Below, one piece after another: positions 24,768-32,924 of a stretch of DNA of 40,409 bases (position 1 is the first letter of the stretch; each line of letters starts with the position of its first letter). A program made the position numbers and the translations under genes. The notes beneath the pieces are model-generated. The model worked only from the letters and a program-made list of their open reading frames with translations, did not search any database and was not told the origin of the DNA. The DNA comes from Acidobacteriota bacterium (GTDB lineage: Bacteria > Acidobacteriota > Thermoanaerobaculia > Thermoanaerobaculales > Thermoanaerobaculaceae), in contig SCRJ01000146.1 in NCBI GenBank assembly GCA_004298115.1, positions 1 to 40,409 on the forward strand. Direction: 5' to 3'.

Positions 24768-25586
24768 TTACGACTTGGCCAGCGACGTTTGCTTCTTCAG
24801 CTTCTCGCGCAGGGCCAACGCCTTGGTGCGCCACTCCTCGGCCTTGTCGAAGTATTGCTGCTTCGCCGCCTCGGTGGTCTGAAGCTTGGCCTTCTCGCGG
24901 TAGAGGAGGTTCGTGTAGATCATGGCGTCGAAGTACTCGGGCTGCATCTGCAGCGCCTTGTCGGCCGCCGTGAGGCCGAGATCGATGAAGTCGCCGCGCT
25001 GTTGCGGCGTGATCGACGGGTCGCGGTACGCTTTGTCCCAGCAATAGACCGACACGAGGTAGTACGGTTCCGCGTCGGCCTTCGGAATGTGGGACACGAT
25101 CCAGTCGTACGCTTCCTTGATCCGCTGGGTGCGCAGGTAGATCGTGACGATCAACTTGTTGGACTTGACGTCGCCGGGGTTCTTCTTGACGGCATCCTTG
25201 AGATAGCCGAGGACGTCGTCGAACTTGCTGGCGTTCATGTACGTCGAAACCATGAAATCCTGCGCCTTGGAGTCCTGCGGGAAGGCGGCCAGGTACTTCT
25301 TGAACGCATCGATGGCGGTCGAGTAGTACCGGTTGTTCTCCGGCGTGTCGACGCCGGGCCGGTACAGGGTCATCGCGGAGAGCGCCACCGACCGCCACGC
25401 GAACTTGAGGCTCGGGTCGAGCGCCAGCCCCTTCTGGAACTGGATCAGGGCGTCCTGGTACTTCTCGTTCTTATAGTAGGAGTTGCCCTTGTTCAGCTCC
25501 ATCCGGGCCTGCAGTTTGTCACACCCGCTCAGGAGCACCCCTGCAACCAGGATCAACAAGATTGGGGGTACGGCGACTTTGCGCAT
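24768..25586 (-). CDS. TPR-repeat lipoprotein, first gene of the TonB operon
   Basis: A 272-residue lipoprotein. The signal peptide MRKVAVPPILLILVAGVLLSGC has a lipobox LLSGC, so Cys22 is lipidated. TPR-like repeats follow (GNSYYKNEKYQDALIQFQKGLALDPSLKFA; a second run around 85-125; YFDAMIYTNLLYREKAKL near the end). TPR lipoproteins in this position are common ahead of TonB-ExbBD genes and probably scaffold periplasmic or outer-membrane partners; the exact role is unknown. An AGGAAC ribosome-binding site lies before the ATG. The operon has a leader of about 250 nt. Confidence 0.85.
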   Translation of the reverse strand: MRKVAVPPILLILVAGVLLSGCDKLQARMELNKGNSYYKNEKYQDALIQFQKGLALDPSLKFAWRSVALSAMTLYRPGVDTPENNRYYSTAIDAFKKYLAAFPQDSKAQDFMVSTYMNASKFDDVLGYLKDAVKKNPGDVKSNKLIVTIYLRTQRIKEAYDWIVSHIPKADAEPYYLVSVYCWDKAYRDPSITPQQRGDFIDLGLTAADKALQMQPEYFDAMIYTNLLYREKAKLQTTEAAKQQYFDKAEEWRTKALALREKLKKQTSLAKS

Positions 25587-25835
25587 AAGAAAGTTCCTCC
25601 AGCTGGCGCCAAGCGGATGTTTTGCTGAGAAAGGTTCAGGTCAAACCTGGAGAGTTGACCCACACCCTACGGTCAGCTCGTTGGCGTCTCTTGTCCTCAA
25701 CACGCACCCGGGTGGCTTGCCTCCCAGTTCGAACTTCCGGCCCATCGACCGGCGAGGGTGGAACCCGGTTCCTCGGGTTTCGTAGAGTGTAGGGCCCTCG
25801 TGCGACCTCGGTTCCCAGCCCTCCTCCCGCGCGGC
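25587..25835 (-). other. long 5' leader of the TonB operon, possible cis-regulatory RNA
   Basis: About 250 nt separate the promoter at 25840-25869 from the first start codon. The minus-strand sequence can form several local stems (for example AACCCGAGGAACCGGGTT). It also holds a 34-codon frame (ATG 25745 to stop 25641) without a ribosome-binding site. I cannot match it to a known riboswitch class: TPP, cobalamin and GEMM motifs were looked for and not found convincingly. Confidence 0.4.
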
Positions 25836-25839
25836 CGAC

Positions 25840-25869
25840 AATATGAGACTGTGGGGGTTGCGTTGTCAA
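25840..25869 (-). promoter_or_regulatory. sigma70-like promoter of the TonB operon
   Basis: On the minus strand a perfect TTGACA (25869-25864) is followed by CATATT (25845-25840) with an 18-bp spacer, or TCATAT with 17. Transcription would start near 25835, so the TPR-tonB-exbB-exbD-exbD mRNA carries a leader of about 250 nt. Confidence 0.6.
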
Positions 25870-26067
25870 GTGGGCGGCGATTCCCGTGCCCGATTTTGTG
25901 AAGGGCGGGCAGAGAACCCCTCCCCAGTGCCGGACCCGTCGCGACGGGTCGCGGGTGCCGCGACGGTCTCATCAGGGAGCCCGGCCGGCGGCCGGCCTGG
26001 GCGGGGCCCGACGGGCGGCGCTCCGGGCCGTCCGTCGCGGGGCTCCGGGTGTGACACCGGGGTCGGA

Positions 26068-26073
26068 TATCAT
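26068..26073 (+). promoter_or_regulatory. -10-like box TATCAT before the 26082 gene
   Basis: TATCAT is followed by eight bases (CGGCGGTA) and the ATG at 26082. CGGCGG is no ribosome-binding site. The same box and spacing precede ltaE and RpiB-DeoC on the other strand. Confidence 0.45.
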
Positions 26074-26081
26074 CGGCGGTA

Positions 26082-27608
26082 ATGACCGAACGGACGGAAA
26101 TCCTCGTCAAGCTGGCGCTGACGGCGATTGCCCTGGGCGCGCTGGTGTGGCGGCGGCATCGCGGGAGCGAGGACGGCCGCGCCGGATGGCTTCTCGCCTG
26201 TCTGGCGGTGGTGTCCATGGCGGCCTTCACCGGGTTCTTCGCCTTCCACCAGGGGCGCTTCACTCATTTCGGGGAGAACTTTCACTACCAGCTCGGCTCG
26301 AAGTACTTCCCCGAACTCGGGTATGACGGTCTGTACGACGCCTCGATCGCGGCCCAGGAGGAGTCGGACCCTGGCCTGCCGCTTCCGGCGATCGTTCGGG
26401 ATCTCAGGACCAACTCGATCGTTCCCGTCGCGTCGCTCGCCGCCCATCGGGACGAGGTGCGCAAGCGCTTCACCGCCGAGCGCTGGCGGGGGTTCGTCCG
26501 CGACCACCGGTACTTCCTGGACCGGTACACGCTTCCCAAGGTTGACGAAATTCGCCTGGACCACGGGTACAACCCGCCCCCCACGTGGACGTTCGTCGCG
26601 CGACTCTTCAACTCGCGGCTGCCGATTGACGCGACGACGATCCCTCTGATGGCGCTGCTCGACTGGGTGTTGGTCGGCGTGGCGCTGGTGGTCGTGCGCC
26701 GCACCTACGGGACGGCCGTCACCGCCGTGTTCGCGATCTTGTTCGGGCTCGGCTACCCATGGGGTTACACCTGGGTCGGGGGCGCGTTCCTCAGGTACGA
26801 CTGGTTCGCGGCCGTCGTCGTGGGCATCTGCATGCTCGCTCGCAAGCGCCACGCCACGGCCGGGGCCCTCCTCGCGTACGCCACGGCGGTGCGCATCTTC
26901 CCGGTCCTTCTCCTGGCCGGCATCGCTGTCGGCGCCATCAGGGACCTGCTCGCGCGCCGGGACCCCCGCTGGATCGTGCGGTTTGCCGCCGGGTTCGCGG
27001 GCTGTTTGGGGGTGTGCGCCCTGGCGGGCTGCCTCACCGGACGCGGACCCGCCGCCTGGGGCGAGTTCGTGCGTGACATCCGGAAGCACCACGGGACCTG
27101 GACCACGAACACCGCGGGGCTCGAGCTCGTCTTCCTGTACAACTCCGAAACGATGGTCACCAACCTGCCGGCCGACTGGTCCCTCCCGAGGCGGTGGGCG
27201 GTGTGGCAGGCGGCGATGAACCGCGTCGAGGCTGAACGGCGCCCGTTCTATCTCGGCCTCGCCGGACTGCTCGTGGCAGCCGCGCTGGCGGCGGCGTGGC
27301 GGCGCCCGGCCGACGAGGCGGCCGTCCTTGGCGTCGCGGTGATCTTCGCCCTCCTCGTCCTCTCCTGCTACTACTGGGTCGTCCTGACGCTCCTGGCGCT
27401 CCGCCGGGGGACGGCGGGGACGCTGGGCTTGCTCGGCCTCAACGCGCTCGTCCTCGTCGTCGCCGGCGGCACCTCGGACACCCAGGTGATCTACCTGGTC
27501 GTTTCCCTCGGTCTGGCCGCCCTGTTCGCGGCCGTTCTTGCCCCCGATGTCGTCGCCATCCTCCGGCCGCAGCGGCATGCGGCCGGCAGCAAAGCTGCTG
27601 CCTGCTGA
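26082..27608 (+). CDS. polytopic membrane protein of unknown function, GT-C-like
   Basis: A 508-residue inner-membrane protein with roughly ten hydrophobic helices. After the first two helices comes a long hydrophilic loop (about residues 60-185) containing HFGENFHYQLGSKYFPELGYDGLYDASIAA, then Pro-rich NPPPTWTF. A large first periplasmic loop followed by many helices (for example AVFAILFGLGYPWGYTWVGG, AAVVVGICMLARK) is the layout of GT-C glycosyltransferases such as the GT87/mannosyltransferase-like proteins. I do not recognise a specific family, so the sugar-transfer role is only a guess. It has its own TATCAT promoter box and no gene partner nearby. Confidence 0.6.
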   Translation: MTERTEILVKLALTAIALGALVWRRHRGSEDGRAGWLLACLAVVSMAAFTGFFAFHQGRFTHFGENFHYQLGSKYFPELGYDGLYDASIAAQEESDPGLPLPAIVRDLRTNSIVPVASLAAHRDEVRKRFTAERWRGFVRDHRYFLDRYTLPKVDEIRLDHGYNPPPTWTFVARLFNSRLPIDATTIPLMALLDWVLVGVALVVVRRTYGTAVTAVFAILFGLGYPWGYTWVGGAFLRYDWFAAVVVGICMLARKRHATAGALLAYATAVRIFPVLLLAGIAVGAIRDLLARRDPRWIVRFAAGFAGCLGVCALAGCLTGRGPAAWGEFVRDIRKHHGTWTTNTAGLELVFLYNSETMVTNLPADWSLPRRWAVWQAAMNRVEAERRPFYLGLAGLLVAAALAAAWRRPADEAAVLGVAVIFALLVLSCYYWVVLTLLALRRGTAGTLGLLGLNALVLVVAGGTSDTQVIYLVVSLGLAALFAAVLAPDVVAILRPQRHAAGSKAAAC

Positions 27609-27857
27609 TTTGAACTGTGGGGGGAAGCATGCGGCGCCATGAACGCGTTGTACCGGGGGTGGTTCGCCGCCCGGGCGCCTCCAGCCCCGGCGGTCGGCGT
27701 GGGACCTGGTATCGGAGCGCCGTATGGAGACACCGGGAGGCCGAGCAGCGGAATGCGAGCGGAGTCGGTGTCGCGGATCAGCAGGAACGCCGCGACGGGG
27801 CCGGCCGCCGGAGGCGGGCTTCTGAGGCATCTCCGGCTGCAGGAAGGGGCGCGGGCC
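27609..27857. other. 249-bp gap before zwf
   Basis: No gene is supported. The zwf reading frame stays open back to an ATG at 27639, but the added 73 residues are low-complexity and precede the NADP-binding fold. A degenerate GGACC-T-GGTATC motif at 27702-27713 resembles the palindromic element family. Confidence 0.4.
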
Positions 27858-29390
27858 ATGACGGAAGCGACTGAGACGACCGGGAGCGCGGCCGCAGCGC
27901 CGCTGACCCCATGCGTGCTGGTCATCTTCGGAGCCTCGGGCGACCTGGCGGCACGAATGCTGCTGCCGGCGCTGTACAACCTGGCCGCCGAGCGCCTGTT
28001 CCCCGACGCGTTCGCGGTCATCGGGCTCGCGACTAAAGAAATTGACCTCGCGGCGTTCCGGGATGGGCTGGGCCGGGCCGTCCGGGAGCGTCTCGGCGAT
28101 GCGTTCTCGCCCGAGGCCTGGGCAGCGCTCGCCCGCCGCCTCTACTTCGTGGCGGGAGACCTGCGCGCTCCCGAAACCTACCAGCGCCTGCAGGCAAGGC
28201 TCGGAGAGGTCGCGGCCGCCCACGCCATCGGCGGCAGCGCCCTGTTCTACCTGTCGACGCCGCCTTCCCTCTTCGGCGAGGTCGTGCGCCGGCTCGGCGA
28301 AGCCGGTCTGACCCGCGAGGACGGGGCCACCTGGCGACGTGTGGTGATCGAGAAGCCGTTCGGGCACGACCTCGAGTCGGCCCGCGCCCTCAACCGCGAG
28401 ATCGCGGCGGTCCTGACCGAGGGCCAAACCTACCGGATCGACCACTACCTCGGCAAGGAGACGGTGCAGAACATCCTCATCTTCCGCTTCGCCAACGGGA
28501 TCTTCGAGCCGGTCTGGAACCGCCGCTACGTGGACCACGTCCAGATCACGGTCGCCGAGCAGCTCGGGGTGGAGCACCGCGGCCGCTACTACGAGGAGGC
28601 GGGCGCGCTGCGCGACATGGTGCCGAACCACCTGCTGCAGCTGCTCTCGCTGATCGCCATGGAGCCGCCGTCGTCGTTCGATCCCGAGGCCGTGCGCAAC
28701 GAGAAGGGGAAGGTCCTCGCCGGCATCCAGCCGATGAGTCCGGAGGAGGTCCTCGGGCGGACCGTGCGCGGCCAGTACGGCGCCGGGGCGATGCCGGACG
28801 GCGCGGCGGCAGCCGCGTACCGCTCGGAGCCGTACGTGGGGGCGGATTCGGCGGTCGAGACGTTCGCCGCGGCCAAGCTCCTGATCGACAACTGGCGGTG
28901 GGCCGACGTGCCGTTCTACCTGCGCACCGGCAAGCGCCTGCCCGTGCGCACGACGCAAATCGTCATCCAGTTCAAGCGGGTCCCGTTCAGCCCGTTCCGC
29001 CAGACCCCTGTGGACCGCCTGCGCCCCAACCGCCTCATCCTCCGGCTGCAGCCCGACGAGGGGATCTCCCTCCGCTTCTCGGCCAAGGTGCCGGGAGCGG
29101 CGGTGCGGATCGGCACGGTCAACATGGATTTCTGCTACTCCGACTACTTCGGCTCGCAGCCGTCGACCGGGTACGAGACGCTGCTCTACGACGCGATCAA
29201 CGGCGACGCGACGCTCTTCCAGCGAGCGGACTCGGTCGAACAGGGGTGGAACGTCGTGACGCCGATCCTCGACGTGTGGCGGGCTCTGCCGCCGCGCGCG
29301 TTCCCGAACTACGCCGCCGGCACCTGGGGCCCGGACGAGGCCGACCAGTTGCTGGCGCGTGACGATCGCGCCTGGAACAACGAGGCGTAG
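27858..29390 (+). CDS. zwf: glucose-6-phosphate 1-dehydrogenase
   Basis: A 510-residue enzyme, the normal length, that oxidises glucose 6-phosphate to 6-phosphogluconolactone, feeding the pentose-phosphate or Entner-Doudoroff pathway. The NADP-binding motif is GASGDL at 25-30. The active-site signature RIDHYLGKE starts at 193, and [13 protein letters not shown] is conserved. I prefer ATG 27858 (AGGAAGG about ten bases upstream) over an extended start. It is cytosolic. No pgl or gnd gene is nearby. Confidence 0.95.
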   Translation: MTEATETTGSAAAAPLTPCVLVIFGASGDLAARMLLPALYNLAAERLFPDAFAVIGLATKEIDLAAFRDGLGRAVRERLGDAFSPEAWAALARRLYFVAGDLRAPETYQRLQARLGEVAAAHAIGGSALFYLSTPPSLFGEVVRRLGEAGLTREDGATWRRVVIEKPFGHDLESARALNREIAAVLTEGQTYRIDHYLGKETVQNILIFRFANGIFEPVWNRRYVDHVQITVAEQLGVEHRGRYYEEAGALRDMVPNHLLQLLSLIAMEPPSSFDPEAVRNEKGKVLAGIQPMSPEEVLGRTVRGQYGAGAMPDGAAAAAYRSEPYVGADSAVETFAAAKLLIDNWRWADVPFYLRTGKRLPVRTTQIVIQFKRVPFSPFRQTPVDRLRPNRLILRLQPDEGISLRFSAKVPGAAVRIGTVNMDFCYSDYFGSQPSTGYETLLYDAINGDATLFQRADSVEQGWNVVTPILDVWRALPPRAFPNYAAGTWGPDEADQLLARDDRAWNNEA

Positions 29391-29525
29391 ACCCGCGGTC
29401 CGTGTCCGCTCTGGCCCGGTTTACGGCGAGCGCGCCCGCGGGCCCGCCACCGGCAGGGCGCGCGGCGCCGGCCCGTTCCCCTGGCCGGACGGTGAGTGGG
29501 CATCGGGCGGCCCCGGTCGCCCGGC
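29391..29525. other. tail-to-tail gap between zwf and tatA
   Basis: 135 bp of GC-rich sequence between convergent genes. It has several short GC stems but no T-run or palindromic element, so no terminator is claimed. Confidence 0.4.
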
Positions 29526-29747
29526 TTACTTGGCCTCGGGCCCGCCGGAGCGGGTGTCGGGATCCGCAGGGCGGGAAACCGGCGGTGGGGCGGGCCTGCC
29601 CTCCTCACCCCGGAGCGCCTCCCTGAAGCCGCGGATGGCGGCGCCGAGGTTGGTGCCGATCTCGGGGACCCGTTTCGGGCCGAAGACCACGAGTGCGATG
29701 GCCAGGACGAGCAGCCAGTGGAACGGTGAGAACGCGCCTTCGAACAT
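29526..29747 (-). CDS. tatA: twin-arginine translocase subunit TatA/E
   Basis: A 73-residue TatA-family protein. One N-terminal helix (WLLVLAIALVVFGPKRVPEIG) ends in the invariant FGPKRVPEIG hinge, then an amphipathic helix (TNLGAAIRGFREAL) and a charged, Pro-rich tail. TatA oligomers form the pore through which folded Tat substrates cross the inner membrane. ATG 29747 has GGGGGG eight bases upstream. No tatC is nearby. Confidence 0.92.
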   Translation of the reverse strand: MFEGAFSPFHWLLVLAIALVVFGPKRVPEIGTNLGAAIRGFREALRGEEGRPAPPPVSRPADPDTRSGGPEAK

Positions 29748-30024
29748 GGTCGAACCCCCCATGCGATCGTCCCAGAGAAAGTGCCGGCGCGTCAAGTGCA
29801 TGCGACGCAGGCGCAATTGGAGACTGGGATTCAAGCCGGCGCCGGGGCCAAGGCGCCGGGGCGGCGGCGACGCCGGCCGCGGTTGGGCGCCAGAACGGCG
29901 TCGCAGCGTGGTGCGGAGCGGCTCGCGCCCCCGCGGACGCCGGCCGACGTCGGACCCCGGCCCGGAAGCGCGTGGGCTAGCATGGAGCCGGCCGCCCGGA
30001 CTCGGGGTGGCGAGGAGGCTTCGC
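29748..30024. other. divergent gap between tatA and the serine-hydrolase gene
   Basis: 277 bp with no gene. Promoters for tatA (minus) and the hydrolase (plus) must lie here, but I see no clear -35/-10 pair. Confidence 0.4.
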
Positions 30025-31512
30025 GTGAGGCCGACTGCGAAACTCGCGGCCGCCGGCTTGATGGCGGCGGCCGTCGTGCGAATCGCGGTGGCGCAACCGG
30101 TCGCGCCGCCCGCGACCGTGACCCCGGCGTCCGGCGGCGCGACGGCCGCGGCCGGCGGCGCGCAGCTCGAGGCGCGCATCCCGGAGCTGATGGCGAAGGG
30201 CGGAGTGCCCGGACTCGCTGTGGCGGTCGTCCGGGGCGGGGCCATCGCCTGGACCCGGGGGTTCGGTGTGGCCAGCGCCGCGAGCGGCGTGCCCGTGACG
30301 ACGGACACCGTCTTCGAGGCCGCCTCACTGGGGCAGCCCGTGTTCGCCTACGCGGTCCTGCGCCTCGCCGCGCGCGGCGGGTTCGACCTCGACCGCCCGC
30401 TGCCCGCGTACGCGCCCAACTACGACGTCCGCGGCGACGAGCGGATCGGGAGGATTACGGCCCGTCGCGTCCTGTGTCACACGACCGGGTTTCCGGACCG
30501 GCGCCGGGGTCCCGATCTGACGATCGATTTCGATCCCGGCGACAGGTTCTCGTACTCCGAGGAGGGCTACGCCTACCTGCAGAAGGCCGTTGAGACCGTC
30601 ACCGGCCTGACCCTCGACGCGTTCGTGCGGCGGGAGGTATTCGGGCCTCTCGGGATGGCCGCCTCGAGCTTCGTCTGGCGCGCGGCGTACGAGACGGCGG
30701 CCGCGGCGGGTCACGACTACCTCCAGCAACCGACCCCGAGGCAGGCGCCCAGCAAGGCGGATGCGGGGTCGAGCCTGCACACGACCGCGCCCGATTATGC
30801 GCGCTTCGTCGCCGAGATGGCGCACCCCGTGCTGCTCCAGCCCGCCACGGTCGCCGAGATGCTGCGGCCGGAAGTCGAGGTGTCCAAAGGCCTCGCCTGG
30901 GGGCTCGGGTGGGGGATCGAACAGGCCGGAGGGACGACGTTCTTCTGGCACTGGGGCGACGCCGCCGCGTCCCGGGGGTTCGCCATCGGCTGCCGCGCGA
31001 CGGGGGATGGGGTGGTCGTGCTGACCAACAGCGAGAACGGTTTATCGGTGGCGGAGCCGATCGTCGCCGCCGTGCTGGGCGGGGCGCACCCGGCGTTCGC
31101 GTGGCTCGATGTCGAGCCCTACGACTCGCCGGCGCGCACGATCCGCGAGCGCCTGGTGCGGGCCGGGGTCGCCAACGGGGAAGGCGGCGTGTACCGGACG
31201 CTCAAAGAGCTCGAACGCACGTATCCGCCCGAGGCGTTTACCGAACCCCTGCTGAATACGGTCGGGTACGAATTGCTCGCGAAGAAGCAAGCGGCCGCGG
31301 CCGCTCTCGTGTTCGAGCGCAACGTCAAGCTCTTTCCCAAATCGTGGAACGTGTACGACAGCCTCGCCGAGGCCTATGCGGCCGACGGCGACGTGCGCGC
31401 CGCGATCCGCTTCTACGAAAGATCCCTGGCGATCAACCCCGACAACGCCAACGCCAAGGCTGCCCTGCGGGTGCTCCGGGATGCGAAGCCGGCGCGCCGC
31501 GACCGGCGCTGA
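30025..31512 (+). CDS. secreted beta-lactamase/DD-peptidase-fold protein with TPR tail and altered SxxK
   Basis: A 495-residue exported protein: signal peptide about 1-24 (ending RIAVAQ), then a class-C beta-lactamase-like domain (about 48-350) and a C-terminal TPR region (about 440-485, NVYDSLAEAYAADGDVRAAIRFYERSLAINPDN). The active-site motif SxxK reads Ser101-Leu-Gly-Gln104, so the general-base Lys is replaced by Gln. The second motif is YSE (177-179) instead of YxN; many relatives read YSGEGY there. The third motif HWG (309-311) is normal. CHTTGFPDRR is the usual loop before motif two. It may have lost hydrolase activity and serve in binding. GTG 30025 has GAGGAGG six bases upstream. Confidence 0.82.
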   Translation: MRPTAKLAAAGLMAAAVVRIAVAQPVAPPATVTPASGGATAAAGGAQLEARIPELMAKGGVPGLAVAVVRGGAIAWTRGFGVASAASGVPVTTDTVFEAASLGQPVFAYAVLRLAARGGFDLDRPLPAYAPNYDVRGDERIGRITARRVLCHTTGFPDRRRGPDLTIDFDPGDRFSYSEEGYAYLQKAVETVTGLTLDAFVRREVFGPLGMAASSFVWRAAYETAAAAGHDYLQQPTPRQAPSKADAGSSLHTTAPDYARFVAEMAHPVLLQPATVAEMLRPEVEVSKGLAWGLGWGIEQAGGTTFFWHWGDAAASRGFAIGCRATGDGVVVLTNSENGLSVAEPIVAAVLGGAHPAFAWLDVEPYDSPARTIRERLVRAGVANGEGGVYRTLKELERTYPPEAFTEPLLNTVGYELLAKKQAAAAALVFERNVKLFPKSWNVYDSLAEAYAADGDVRAAIRFYERSLAINPDNANAKAALRVLRDAKPARRDRR

Positions 31513-31597
31513 GCCCCGGGCGGCGGTCGCGGCAGGCGCCAACCGGGTCGGTGCGGCTGCGGCTGGGACCCCCGCGACCCTCCATCTTCACGAACCT

Positions 31598-31620
31598 GTA
31601 ACTATGAGGTACCTGGTACC
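31598..31620. repeat. palindromic 3'-end element, copy 2
   Basis: GTAAC (31598-31602), five bases, GGTACC-T-GGTACC (31608-31620). The right outer arm has decayed inside the coding region (TACGA at the expected place). The stop codon of the minus-strand oxidase gene (31602-31604) starts within the GTAAC arm, and the element encodes that protein's last residues (VPGTS). Confidence 0.88.
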
Positions 31621-32921
31621 GCAAGTACGAACTCCGCGACCGCCTGGTACTGCGCCGGGGTGAGCTTGATCGCCGGCATCTGGGGGTAGTCGGGGCGCTT
31701 CTTTCCGGGGGCTTTCACCCAGGCGATCAACCCGGCGGGGTTGCCCTTGTAGATGCGATCGATCTCGGTCAGCGGGGGGCCGACCAGCCGCGTGTCGCGG
31801 GCGTGGCAGGCGCTGCAGATCGATCGGAAGACCTGCTCGCCCGGAGAGGTGGCCGCCTCCGCCTTCGTGTGCCGGATGCCCGCTTTCGCGCGCATCTGCG
31901 CCGCCAGCACCGTCTCCTCGAACTCGGCGGTGCGTGCGGCGATCGCCGTCCGTTGCGGGGCAAGCGCACTCTCACGGTAGAGGTGGCGACCGTACGCCAT
32001 GAAGACCACGGTGCCGGTGAGGGCCGTGGCGGTGGCCAGGTACCGTACCCCGAGACGAGCCCCCGGCGCCACGACCTCGCGGGTCAGGAGAACGATCGCG
32101 ACGATCGCCAGGGAGACGCCGGCAAGGATATTGAGAATCAGCGCCCAGGAGATGCCGACCGCGGGGAGAGTGAAGAATAGGAGCGGCCCGAACAGGAGCT
32201 GCAGCCCCGTTGCCCCGAGCGCGACCGAAGCGAAACGGCGGCGCAAGGCCCGGCGGTCGAACTCGCGAAAGACCTCCTCGGCAGGGAAGCCGGCACGGCC
32301 GAAGTACGCCATCAGGAAGAGGCCGGTGAGCGCCACCGAGGCGGTCACGAAATGGAGATAGCGCGGCACCACATTGGGGAGAACCAGTGCGGTGAGGAAG
32401 CCGTGCACCGACGTCCAGCGGTCGGGGAAGAGCATGAGGTTGATGTTGGTGAGGAAGACGAACGGGACGACGAGGAACAGCGCACTCGCCAGGGCGCCGA
32501 TCGCGATGTGCAGGCCCTTGGCACCCGCCAGCCGGTCCCAGGTGTACTTGTGCAGGTAGGTGAGGAGGAACGCCGCGGTGACCAGGGGGATGACGGCAAG
32601 CCACGCCGCACCCGTGAGCGCGTTGGCCGAGTAGAAGAACACCGTGTAGAAGACGTTCATGACGAGTAGCGGCCCGACCCCGAGCACGACGGCGAGGCTC
32701 TTGCTGACCGTCACCGTCGCGGCGATCTCGCGCGCAAGGACGTCGCAGTCGGGCCGGCGCCGGCCGCGGATCTCGAACGCGACCGTGAGCAGCGAGCCGC
32801 CGAGCATGAGGGCGACGAAGAGGATGTGGATCAGGAAGAGGAACACGATCGCGAGTTCGAGGAAGAGCGGCGACACCGGCAGCGGCAGCGGGATGTCGTG
32901 GGGCGCAGGCAGGGGGCCCAT
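31602..32921 (-). CDS. cytochrome bd-like oxidase subunit II-like protein with heme-c domain (copy 2)
   Basis: A 439-residue homologue of the 4909-6009 protein. The first about 330 residues are membrane helices with the shared LFLIHILFVALMLGGSLL, GVGPLLVMNVFYTVFFY and VPRYLHFVTASVALTG patterns. A C-terminal monoheme cytochrome c domain follows: CSACH at 369-373 and the Met ligand probably in YPQMPAIKLT. Copy 1 lacks this domain. It starts 3 bp after subunit I, so the two form an operon and a complex. The last residues (VPGTS) are encoded by a palindromic repeat. Confidence 0.78.
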   Translation of the reverse strand: MGPLPAPHDIPLPLPVSPLFLELAIVFLFLIHILFVALMLGGSLLTVAFEIRGRRRPDCDVLAREIAATVTVSKSLAVVLGVGPLLVMNVFYTVFFYSANALTGAAWLAVIPLVTAAFLLTYLHKYTWDRLAGAKGLHIAIGALASALFLVVPFVFLTNINLMLFPDRWTSVHGFLTALVLPNVVPRYLHFVTASVALTGLFLMAYFGRAGFPAEEVFREFDRRALRRRFASVALGATGLQLLFGPLLFFTLPAVGISWALILNILAGVSLAIVAIVLLTREVVAPGARLGVRYLATATALTGTVVFMAYGRHLYRESALAPQRTAIAARTAEFEETVLAAQMRAKAGIRHTKAEAATSPGEQVFRSICSACHARDTRLVGPPLTEIDRIYKGNPAGLIAWVKAPGKKRPDYPQMPAIKLTPAQYQAVAEFVLAVPGTS

Positions 32922-32924
32922 GGG

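Noticed and set aside
25722-25735. tRNA T-loop-like GTTCGAAC in the TonB leader
   Set aside because: The flanking five bases on each side cannot pair and no acceptor stem or anticodon arm was found.
25641-25745. 34-codon leader peptide in the TonB leader
   Set aside because: It has no ribosome-binding site and no run of codons typical of attenuation; mentioned only under the leader.
27639-27857. N-terminal extension of G6PDH
   Set aside because: The added residues are low-complexity and the family starts at the NADP fold shortly after ATG 27858.
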